This document shows, in pieces, positions 8,455-15,082 of a stretch of 18,462 nucleotides of DNA. Where the stretch lies: NCBI GenBank assembly GCA_041629655.1, contig JBFKMV010000098.1, forward strand, positions 1 to 18,462, written 5' to 3'. The stretch's first letter is position 1; the number at the start of each line of letters is the position of its first letter. The translations under genes and the position numbers were made by a program. This DNA is from JBFKMV01 sp041629655 (GTDB taxonomy: Bacteria > Acidobacteriota > Polarisedimenticolia > Polarisedimenticolales > Polarisedimenticolaceae). The notes beneath the pieces were generated by a model that was given only the letters and a program-made list of their open reading frames with translations, had not been told where the DNA came from and did no database searches.

Positions 8455-9474
8455 ATGCTGCGCCTCACGCCGCCCGCGTTGGTAGCCGTCGTGCTGGCGG
8501 CCACGGCGCTGCTCCCCGGAAACGCGCTCGCCCCCGCGAAGCCCCGGCAGCCGGAGCCGCTGGTCAAGGTCCGCACGCAGGAGGTCGTGGTGCGCGACGG
8601 GCTGAGCTACATCGCCCGCACCGCCGGGCTGGTGATCCTCGATCTCGACCGGCCCCTGGAGCCCGTGGAGGTCGGCGTGCTGAAGCTGCCGGCGACGCTT
8701 CACGGCCTCGCGCTGCGCGGCGACCTGGCCTTCCTGGCCGCGGGCGGTCACGGCCTGTACATCGCCGACGTGTCCGACCCCGCGACGCCGCGGCTGCTCC
8801 ATCGGCACGAGACACCGGGCTTCACGCGGCAGGTCGCCGCGCGCGGCGACGTGGTCTATCTCGCCGAGTCGTCCGACGGGCTGCTCGTGCTGGACGTGCG
8901 CGAGCCCGACCGGCCGTACCGCCTGGCGCGCATCACCACGCGCAACAAGCTGTGGGCCCTGGCGCTCGAGGGGAACCGGTTGGCGACCGCCGAGGGCACG
9001 GTGGGGGTGCGCGTGTTCGACGTGGAGGATCCGGGCTCGCCGCGCGAGGTCTCGCTGCTCGGCAGCGCGGAGGGCGCGATCGACGTGGCGCTGATGGGCG
9101 ACCTGCTGCTGGTCGCGCAGGGACGCAACGGGGTCGGAATCTACCGGCTCGTCGACCGCGGCCGACCCTCCGAGATCGGCCGGATCGAGCCGCTCAGCTC
9201 GGCCAGCCGGCTGCTGGTCGCGGGGCACGACCTGTACATCGCCAACGGCTCCTCGGGAGTCCAGGTGGTGAACCTGAGCGACCCCGAGCGTCCGCAGCCC
9301 GTGACGAGCTTCGAGCTTCCGCGCGCGTTCCCGGTGGGAGCGATGTTCCTGGACGGGACGCGGCTGTACATCGCCACCAACATCGGCGGCGTGGCGGTGG
9401 TCGATCTGGCGGATCCGGCCGAGCCGGTGGTGTTGGCGCCGCGGGGCCGCGCGATGAGGATCCGGCTGCGCTGA
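8455..9474 (+). CDS. Secreted LVIVD-repeat seven-bladed beta-propeller
   Basis: A 339-residue exported protein. The N-terminus has a weakly charged signal peptide (Arg3, then LVAVVLAATALLPGNALA). Seven LVIVD-type motifs follow: GLVILDLDRP (58), GLYIADVSDP (100), GLLVLDVREP (142), GVRVFDVEDP (184), GVGIYRLVDRGRP (226), GVQVVNLSDP (268) and GVAVVDLADP (312). The spacing is 42 residues five times, then 44, as expected for one closed seven-bladed propeller with no other domain. Such proteins are usually cell-surface or periplasmic binding scaffolds, and no catalytic residues are apparent. It is transcribed away from the symporter pair and ends 16 bases before the stop of a convergent exported-protein gene. 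The ligand is unknown. Confidence 0.88.
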   Translation: MLRLTPPALVAVVLAATALLPGNALAPAKPRQPEPLVKVRTQEVVVRDGLSYIARTAGLVILDLDRPLEPVEVGVLKLPATLHGLALRGDLAFLAAGGHGLYIADVSDPATPRLLHRHETPGFTRQVAARGDVVYLAESSDGLLVLDVREPDRPYRLARITTRNKLWALALEGNRLATAEGTVGVRVFDVEDPGSPREVSLLGSAEGAIDVALMGDLLLVAQGRNGVGIYRLVDRGRPSEIGRIEPLSSASRLLVAGHDLYIANGSSGVQVVNLSDPERPQPVTSFELPRAFPVGAMFLDGTRLYIATNIGGVAVVDLADPAEPVVLAPRGRAMRIRLR

Positions 9475-9490
9475 GACCCGCGGCGGGGCG

Positions 9491-10069
9491 TCAGGCGTCG
9501 CGGTCGGCGCGTTCGGATTTCGGCCGGGGCTGGAGCTCGAGCTCGAGCACGGCCTCCTCGCCCGCGACCAGATCCACGGGCTGGCCCTTGCGCTCGCCGT
9601 AGCCCTCGGCACTGGCGCTGACCTTGACGCGGCCGGGCGGAAGCGTGCTGACGCGCACGCCGGCCGCGTTGGCCGGGAACGGGCCGCGGCGCTTGCCGGT
9701 CGAGGTCACGAACCGCACCCGGCCTTCCTCGATCGGCTCGCCGGTGGCCGCGTCGCGCAACCGCACCAGCAGGCTCGCCGCCCGCTCGAGGCGCAGCGGC
9801 TTGTCATGGGGCGTCGCGGAGCGTTCCAGGACCAGGTAACCCTGCGCGACCACCCGCACCCGCGGGACGTCGGAATCGGGCAGCGAGTAGTAACCCCGGG
9901 CGTCGCTGACCGCGCACAGTCCGGCGGCACCGCCGGGAAGGACGTAGCACACCCGTGCGCCCTCGAGCGGCTGCGCGTCGGTGTCCTGGATGTAGCCCTC
10001 GAGCGCCAGCGCGGCCGGGGCGAGCGCCGCGGCCAGCAGCAAGGCCGGAATCGTCGCGATGCGCCGCAC
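9491..10069 (-). CDS. Exported carboxypeptidase-regulatory-like (beta-sandwich) protein
   Basis: A 192-residue exported protein. The signal peptide is MRRIATIPALLLAAALAPAA, with likely cleavage after ALA (about residue 22). Residues 23-83 match the CarboxypepD regulatory-like fold: GYIQDTDAQPLEGARVCYV, then SDARGYYSLPD, then RVRVVAQGYL. A second similar sandwich follows (about 93-175: LLVRLRDAATGEPIEEGRVRF, then LPPGRVKVSASAEGY). Two cysteines (41 and 52) could form a disulfide. No enzymatic domain is attached, so this is a stand-alone binding or structural module. GAGGG about 8 bases before the ATG supports the start. It begins 23 bases after the nuoI stop on the same strand and may share its transcript, although no link to complex I is expected. 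Confidence 0.82.
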   Translation of the reverse strand: MRRIATIPALLLAAALAPAALALEGYIQDTDAQPLEGARVCYVLPGGAAGLCAVSDARGYYSLPDSDVPRVRVVAQGYLVLERSATPHDKPLRLERAASLLVRLRDAATGEPIEEGRVRFVTSTGKRRGPFPANAAGVRVSTLPPGRVKVSASAEGYGERKGQPVDLVAGEEAVLELELQPRPKSERADRDA

Positions 10070-10092
10070 GGCGTTGGACCCTCGACGCGGGC

Positions 10093-10665
10093 TCAGTGCG
10101 AGCCCGCGGTCGCCGGCGCCAGCTCGTCACCCTTGCGGTGCGAGCGGTCCTGCGGCCCCTTGTTGGCGGGATCCCACTTCTTGATCTCGTCGTGGCGCTT
10201 GCCGCCGAGCTCGTAGAGCTTGTCCTTGTCGAAGATCATCAGCTCGCGGGACAGTCCGGTCACCACGTAGGTCTGCGACATGAAGATCGCCTCCTCGGGG
10301 CAGGCCTCCTCGCACAGACCGCAGTAGATGCAGCGCAGCATGTTGATGTCGAACCGCGACGGGTACTTCTCGACCTGGTGCAGCGGGTGGTCGGCGGGGT
10401 ACTCGGCGGCGTCGATCGTGATCGCGCGGGGCGGGCAGACGAACTGGCACATGTAGCAGGCGACGCACTTCTCGCGGTCGTCCTGGTCCTTGACCAGCAC
10501 CGGCACGCCGCGGTAGCGGTCGCCGAAGGCGCGGCGCTGCTCGGGATACTGCAGCGTGTCCTTCTTGCGGAACATGTGCCGGAAGGTCAGCGAGAGACCG
10601 CTCAGGATGTTCGGAAGGTACAGGCGGTGCCAGAACGACTGCCTGCGAATGCGCTTGACCTGCAT
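10093..10665 (-). CDS. nuoI: NADH-quinone oxidoreductase subunit I (NuoI)
   Basis: A 190-residue ferredoxin-like subunit of respiratory complex I. It carries two [4Fe-4S] clusters (N6a and N6b) that pass electrons toward the N2 cluster of NuoB. Both motifs are intact: CVACYMCQFVCP (Cys67, 70, 73, 77) and CIYCGLCEEACP (Cys112, 115, 118, 122). The N-terminal amphipathic segment (LPNILSGLSLTFRHMF) and YPEQRRAFGDRYRG are typical. The tail after 165 is hydrophilic and variable. GGGAG about 6 bases before the ATG supports the start. No other nuo gene is adjacent: upstream is an RNase gene (63-base gap) and downstream an exported protein. nuoB lies more than 7 kb away on the same strand, so the usual nuo operon is broken here. 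Confidence 0.96.
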   Translation of the reverse strand: MQVKRIRRQSFWHRLYLPNILSGLSLTFRHMFRKKDTLQYPEQRRAFGDRYRGVPVLVKDQDDREKCVACYMCQFVCPPRAITIDAAEYPADHPLHQVEKYPSRFDINMLRCIYCGLCEEACPEEAIFMSQTYVVTGLSRELMIFDKDKLYELGGKRHDEIKKWDPANKGPQDRSHRKGDELAPATAGSH

Positions 10666-10691
10666 GCGTGGCTCCCTCGGTGCGGGGGTTT

Positions 10692-10697
10692 ATCCTA
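10692..10697 (-). promoter_or_regulatory. Weak candidate -10 for nuoI
   Basis: The minus strand reads TAGGAT followed by AAAC at 10697-10692 in the 63-base gap before nuoI. It is four of six to consensus, with a poor -35 (TGGCCG) 17 bases upstream. If used, nuoI has its own start of transcription rather than depending only on the upstream RNase operon. Confidence 0.28.
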
Positions 10698-10728
10698 GCT
10701 CGAATGAGCCCCCGCGGCCAGCGGCGGG

Positions 10729-12768
10729 TCACGGTCGCAGCACCAGCACGTCGGCGCGCGGGTTGACCCGCTCCACGCGCAGCTCGATCGACTGCCCCGG
10801 CTCGACGCCCTGGAGCGACGGCACGACCTGCTCGAGCAGCGTCTCCCGCAGCTCGACCACCGGCCGCGGCTCGAGCGCGACCACCACGGCGTCGACCGCA
10901 CCGGGTCGTTGCTGCTCGAGATAACGCAGCAGCCAGTACCGGTCGGCGGCCCGCTCGATGCGGCGCGCGACGCGCTCGGCCTGCTCGGTCGTCGCGGCGA
11001 TACGCTGCAGCGCCTCGGCGTCGTGGGGCGGGGGCGCGCCGCGCAGCGCGGCCGTGATCTGACGATGGATCGCCAGGTCCTGGTAGCGGCGCAGCGGAGA
11101 GGTGGCCTGGATGTAGGCCGGCAGCCCCAGCGCGAAATGTTCCCCCGGCTGGAGCCCGATCTCGCCGCGGCGCATCGACCGCCGCACCGCGCGCACCGAG
11201 GCGGGATCCCAGCCGTCCGCCTCGGGCAGCTTCAGCGGGCGCTCCGGCGGGGCCTGGCGGCGGTAGATCGCGGGCAGCTCGCGCTCGACGCAGAACCGCG
11301 CCGCGATCGTGCCCGCGAGCACCATCGCCTCGCCCACCGCGCGTCGCGAGGGCGAGCCCCCCGGGTGCCGCTCGAGGACCACGGTGCCGTCCGCGCCCAC
11401 GCGCGGCTCGACCTCGTCGGCGACGATGCGCACCGCGCCCGACGCGATCCGGCCCTGCTCGCGACGCAGCAGCAGCTCGACCAGCCGCGCGATCCCCGGC
11501 TCCGACGCCGCGCCGCCGTCACGCATCACGTCGTCGAGCTCCTCGTAGCTCAGGCGGGCCCGGCACCGCACCTGCGAGCGCGCCACCTCCCAGCCGGCGA
11601 TCTCGCCGCGCTCGTCGAGCTCGACCAGGAAGCTGACCGCCGGGCGCTCTTGACCCGCGACCAGGCTGGCCGCGGCCTCGGAGATCGACGGCGGCAACAT
11701 CGGCAGCTTGCGGTCGGGGAGGTAGTGGCTCAGGCCGCGCCCGAGCGCCTCCACGTCCAGCGGGTCCCCCGGCTCGATGTAGGCCCCGGGGTCCGCGATG
11801 TGGATCCCGATCCGCGCCCGCCCGCCGTCGAGCGGCTCGAGCGACAGGCCGTCGTCGATCTCGCGGGTGTACGGGCTGTCGATGGTCACCGTGTCCAGGC
11901 CGCTCAGCTCCAGACGCCCGTCGCCGGCCGGCGCCCGCAGCGCCGCCGCGCGCGCGTGCTCGACGACCGCGGCGGGGAACTCGCCCCGGACGCCGTACCG
12001 CAGCAGGTCGAGGTTCTCGTCGTCGGAGTCGAACTCGCCGAGCAGCCGCAGCAACCGGAACGCTCCTTCGTGGGGCCGGTCGTAGGACAGGCCGGAAGCG
12101 TCGAGGGCCTCGATCGCCAGCGCGCGGGCCTTCTCGGTGGCGTCCAGGTCCTCGATCGCCAGCTCGCGCAGCGCCCCCAGGTAACGGCGCTCGGTCGCGC
12201 TGTCGCTCGGCGTGAAACCGCGGCCGGCCACGGCCGCGGCCACGCCGTCCAGCACGCGCCGGCGGGCCTGGGCGCGGGCGGCGGTGCGGCGGTGCTGTTC
12301 CAGCAGCGCCGCGACCTGTTCTGCGTCCCGCGGCTCCCAGTCCTCGCCCTTGCGGACGAACCGGATGCCGTCGTCGAGCAGCGCCAGGATCAACGCCGCC
12401 CGCTGGGCCGCCGCGCCGCTGCCGAGCGCCAGCTCCGCGAGAGCCCCGGTCGCGTAGGCCTGCGGCTGCTCCACGGTCAGCTCCCACAACAACGCCACAT
12501 CGCAGGCGGCGGCCGCGGCGCGCACGTTGTCCGCGCAGGCCTCGACCCGCCGGGCGGCCGCCTGGCGCTCCTCGTGGCTCGGTCCCGGCGCGCGCCCCGA
12601 CGGCTCGACGGTGAGCGCGATGCGCGCGGCGGGGACGCGGTCCTGCCGTCCGCCCTCGCCGATCAACCGCACGCGCCCTCCGCGCTCCTCGGCCACGACG
12701 CCCAGCCGCAGCTCGCTGGAGGACCACCAGGCGACCAGCGCGCCCGGCGACGGCGCGGGGCGGCTCAT
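10729..12768 (-). CDS. RNase II/R-family 3'-5' exoribonuclease (RNB domain)
   Basis: A 679-residue hydrolytic exoribonuclease. Residues 1-55 form a small N-terminal beta domain (GALVAWWSSSELRLGVVAEERGG) like that of cyanobacterial and plastid RNase II/R rather than cold-shock domains of E. coli RNase R. A helical region follows, then the RNB core. The catalytic loop TIDSPYTREIDDGLS has Asp297, Asp305 and Asp306; the fourth acidic position (Asp207 in E. coli RNase II) is Glu303. Further core motifs: HIADPGAYIEPGDPLD, SHYLPDRKLPMLPP and ATSPLRRYQDLAIHRQ. The last about 60 residues fit an S1-like OB domain. The start is fixed by GGGAG five bases before an ATG that overlaps the VWA stop (ATGA, 12765-12768). 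Its translation is therefore tied to the MoxR-VWA pair, which is unusual for a housekeeping RNase. Confidence 0.92.
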   Translation of the reverse strand: MSRPAPSPGALVAWWSSSELRLGVVAEERGGRVRLIGEGGRQDRVPAARIALTVEPSGRAPGPSHEERQAAARRVEACADNVRAAAAACDVALLWELTVEQPQAYATGALAELALGSGAAAQRAALILALLDDGIRFVRKGEDWEPRDAEQVAALLEQHRRTAARAQARRRVLDGVAAAVAGRGFTPSDSATERRYLGALRELAIEDLDATEKARALAIEALDASGLSYDRPHEGAFRLLRLLGEFDSDDENLDLLRYGVRGEFPAAVVEHARAAALRAPAGDGRLELSGLDTVTIDSPYTREIDDGLSLEPLDGGRARIGIHIADPGAYIEPGDPLDVEALGRGLSHYLPDRKLPMLPPSISEAAASLVAGQERPAVSFLVELDERGEIAGWEVARSQVRCRARLSYEELDDVMRDGGAASEPGIARLVELLLRREQGRIASGAVRIVADEVEPRVGADGTVVLERHPGGSPSRRAVGEAMVLAGTIAARFCVERELPAIYRRQAPPERPLKLPEADGWDPASVRAVRRSMRRGEIGLQPGEHFALGLPAYIQATSPLRRYQDLAIHRQITAALRGAPPPHDAEALQRIAATTEQAERVARRIERAADRYWLLRYLEQQRPGAVDAVVVALEPRPVVELRETLLEQVVPSLQGVEPGQSIELRVERVNPRADVLVLRP

Positions 12769-14126
12769 CGCAGCTCCCGCACCAGCTCGCGAACCCCGCG
12801 GGCCAGCCCCGCCAGGTTCCAGGCCTCGACCAGCGTGTCGATCCAGGGGGTGTAGGCGCCGAGCGCGGAGTCGCCGGTGCCCCAGCGGGATCGCGGCTCG
12901 GGAACCAGCCACAGCACGGCGCGCGAGTTGCGCGCCAGCTCTTCCAGCGCCCACGGCAGCGGGGCGAAGCGGTTGGTGCGTCCGTCCCCGAGCACCACCA
13001 GGATGGTGTCGCGGCCGGCCGGGCGCGCGGCAGAGCCGAGCAGGCGGTGCAGCGCCGTGCCGTAATCGCTCGGCGACGCCGGGTCGAGGCCGCGCAGCGA
13101 CCCCAGCAGCTCGTGGAACGACGCGCCGCCGGGACGGATCCCGGCTCCCGGCCGGCGGCCGCGAGGACCCGCTCCGCCGCCCGACCGTGCCGGGGCTGCC
13201 GGACGCGACGGCGCCACGCGCAACCAGCGGGTGACGGCGCGGGTCGCGTCGACCGGCCGGTCGACGAACAGCAGCACGCGGGTGCGGCGGTCCAGCGTCA
13301 GGAAGGCCGCGGCGATCCACAGGAAATAACCGGCCGCGCGGGCGACCGAGTGGGACACGTCGACCAGCAGCACGACCTGCGGGCGTCGCGCGCGCGGACG
13401 CCGCAACGGAAGCTCGAACGGCACGCCGCCGCGGGCCAGGTTGCGGCGGAACACGTCGCGCAACGAGAGGCGTCCCCGCGACGCCGCCCGCCGGCGCAGG
13501 GAGCGGCCGAGACGGATCTCGGCGATCAACCGCGGCACCTCGCGGGCCAGCTCGCGCTCGTCCCGCTCGGTCATCGGTTGCGAGAGGTCGCGCCGGCCGG
13601 GCGCCGGACGCGCGCCCGGGCCGTCGCGGGCCTCGGACTCGACGGTCCGAGATTCCAGCACGACCCGTCGCAGCCGACCGGCCGGGCGCCGGCCGCCCTC
13701 GCGGGTCCGCTCGAGCGCGGCGCGCATGGCCCGTGCCGCTGACTCCCGGTCGGCCATGTCGGTCGGCCGGCGCTCGCGGCCCGGTCGGGCGCGGTCCGTC
13801 GCCTCGGCGCGACGGCCGCGGTCGCTCGCCGGGTCATCGAGCGGGCCCGCTCCGCGGCGCAGGCCCGTCCCGCCCGGGCCCCGCCCACCGCGCCGCCGTC
13901 CGGCTCCGCGCGCGGGCGGCGCGAAGTGCCGCTCGAAGACGCGGTCGAAGATCTCCTGTTGCCGTCGTCCCTTGGCCAGCGTCGCCCGCAGCGCCGCGCG
14001 GAACCGCACGCGGTCCTCGACCCCGGTGAGCTCCGCCGCGCGCGTGGCGTCCAGCAGCTCCGCCGGCGACGCGTCGACCCCCTCGCCGCGCAGCGCCGTC
14101 ACGAATCGCGCCAAGCCGGCGATCAT
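12765..14126 (-). CDS. CoxE-like VWA domain protein
   Basis: A 453-residue protein, the usual partner of MoxR ATPases. The N-terminal helical part (1-70: ARFVTALRGEGVDASPAELL, then RFRAALRATLAKGRRQQEIFDRVFERHF) is typical of CoxE-type proteins. Residues 72-180 are an Arg/Gly/Asp-rich, low-complexity linker. The VWA domain starts near 249 (VVLLVDVSHSV); its MIDAS is intact with Asp256, Ser258, Ser260, Thr357 (SDYGTALH) and Asp381 (LGDGRTN). A Pro/Ala/Gly/Arg-rich insert (about 305-335) sits inside the domain. The end (WLVPEPRSRWGTGDS, then YTPWIDTLVEAWNL) is diagnostic of the CoxE family. The start has no ribosome site but overlaps the ATPase stop (ATGA, 14123-14126), so it relies on coupling. 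No carbon-monoxide dehydrogenase genes are present, so the client is unknown. Confidence 0.9.
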   Translation of the reverse strand: MIAGLARFVTALRGEGVDASPAELLDATRAAELTGVEDRVRFRAALRATLAKGRRQQEIFDRVFERHFAPPARGAGRRRGGRGPGGTGLRRGAGPLDDPASDRGRRAEATDRARPGRERRPTDMADRESAARAMRAALERTREGGRRPAGRLRRVVLESRTVESEARDGPGARPAPGRRDLSQPMTERDERELAREVPRLIAEIRLGRSLRRRAASRGRLSLRDVFRRNLARGGVPFELPLRRPRARRPQVVLLVDVSHSVARAAGYFLWIAAAFLTLDRRTRVLLFVDRPVDATRAVTRWLRVAPSRPAAPARSGGGAGPRGRRPGAGIRPGGASFHELLGSLRGLDPASPSDYGTALHRLLGSAARPAGRDTILVVLGDGRTNRFAPLPWALEELARNSRAVLWLVPEPRSRWGTGDSALGAYTPWIDTLVEAWNLAGLARGVRELVRELR

Positions 14127-15046
14127 TGGCGGAAGCGGGACAGGTCCGCGAGGACGCGCTCGACGTCCTCGCGGTTCTTGAGCAACGCGCCGACGGTCCG
14201 CCGCACCACCGGCTCGCTGAGCCCGTCGGCGCCGACGGCGACCAGCGCCAGCGCCCAGTCCACGACCTCGGCGATGCCCGGGGATTTCCGGAGCTCGCTG
14301 TTGCGCAACCGTTGCGCGAAGCGGACCACGCGCTGGCCGAGGGCCTCGTCGATGCCCGGGACGCGGCGCTCGATGATGCGCAGCTCGTCGTCGAAGCCGG
14401 GGTAGTCGATGTAAAGGTACAGGCAACGCCGGCGCAACGCGTCCGACAGCTCGCGGCTGTCGTTGCTGGTCAGCACGACCCGCGGCTCGTGCCGCGCGAC
14501 GACGGTCCCCAGCTCGGGAATCGAGACCTGGTAGTCGGAGAGGATCTCGAGCAGGAACGCCTCGAACTCCGTGTCGGAGCGATCGACCTCGTCGATCAGC
14601 AGCACCACGGGCCGCTCCGAGGTGATCGCCTGCAGCAGCGGTCGCGGCAGCAGGAAGTGCCGCGAGAAGAACTCGTCGGCCTGCTCGCGCAGCCGCTCGA
14701 CGGCCGACCCCAGGTCCGGCGCGTCCGCCAGCAGCTCGCCGGTCTTTTCGCGCAGCAGCTGCGCGTACAGCATCTGCTTGCCGTACGACCACTCGTAGAG
14801 CGCCCGCGCCTCGTCCAACCCCTCGTAGCACTGCAGCCGCACCAGCGCCGCCTCGTGGAACTTCGCCCACAGCTTGGCGATCTCGGTCTTGCCGACGCCC
14901 GGCGGTCCCTCGAGCAGCAGCGGCTTGCCGAGCCGGTCCGCCAGGACCAGCGTGGTCGCCAGCTCACCGGTGCACACGAAACCCTCGCGGTCGAACGCCG
15001 TTTCGATGGCTTCGGGTGTCGCGGCCTGCCCGGTCGAGCGCTTCAT
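14123..15046 (-). CDS. MoxR-family AAA+ ATPase (CoxD-like)
   Basis: A 307-residue AAA+ ATPase thought to remodel or mature protein complexes together with a VWA partner. Visible: Walker A GPPGVGKT (47-54), Walker B VVLLIDEVD (147-155, Asp152-Glu153), sensor 1 TSND (Asn195), the arginine-finger region ALRRRCLYLYIDYPG (204-218) and a C-terminal helical lid. The segment LQCYEGLDEARALYEWSYGKQ (71-91) is characteristic of the CoxD/MoxR branch. Length is normal and no catalytic residue is missing. It is the first gene of a three-gene overlapping unit with the VWA and RNase genes. No ribosome site precedes the ATG; a TATACT box ends only 8 bases upstream, suggesting a leaderless or nearly leaderless message. 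The upstream lipoprotein gene ends 36 bases away. Confidence 0.93.
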   Translation of the reverse strand: MKRSTGQAATPEAIETAFDREGFVCTGELATTLVLADRLGKPLLLEGPPGVGKTEIAKLWAKFHEAALVRLQCYEGLDEARALYEWSYGKQMLYAQLLREKTGELLADAPDLGSAVERLREQADEFFSRHFLLPRPLLQAITSERPVVLLIDEVDRSDTEFEAFLLEILSDYQVSIPELGTVVARHEPRVVLTSNDSRELSDALRRRCLYLYIDYPGFDDELRIIERRVPGIDEALGQRVVRFAQRLRNSELRKSPGIAEVVDWALALVAVGADGLSEPVVRRTVGALLKNREDVERVLADLSRFRQ

Positions 15047-15054
15047 CGCCGGGC

Positions 15055-15060
15055 AGTATA
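15055..15060 (-). promoter_or_regulatory. -10 box for the MoxR-VWA-RNase unit, near-leaderless
   Basis: The minus strand reads TATACT at 15060-15055 (five of six), within the 36-base gap after the lipoprotein gene. The predicted +1 is about 15047-15048, directly before the ATG at 15046. No convincing -35 is seen. The absence of a ribosome site agrees with leaderless initiation. Read-through from upstream remains possible. Confidence 0.4.
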
Positions 15061-15082
15061 GCCCCCGGGCACGCCGGCGCCT

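Noticed and set aside
8356..9612. A minus-strand open frame of about 418 codons opposite the LVIVD gene
   Set aside because: Asp/Gln/His/Val-rich antisense of the regular propeller repeats, with no domain of its own.
10909..12855. A plus-strand open frame of about 648 codons opposite the RNase gene
   Set aside because: No domain, skewed composition, and the opposite strand carries intact RNB catalytic motifs.
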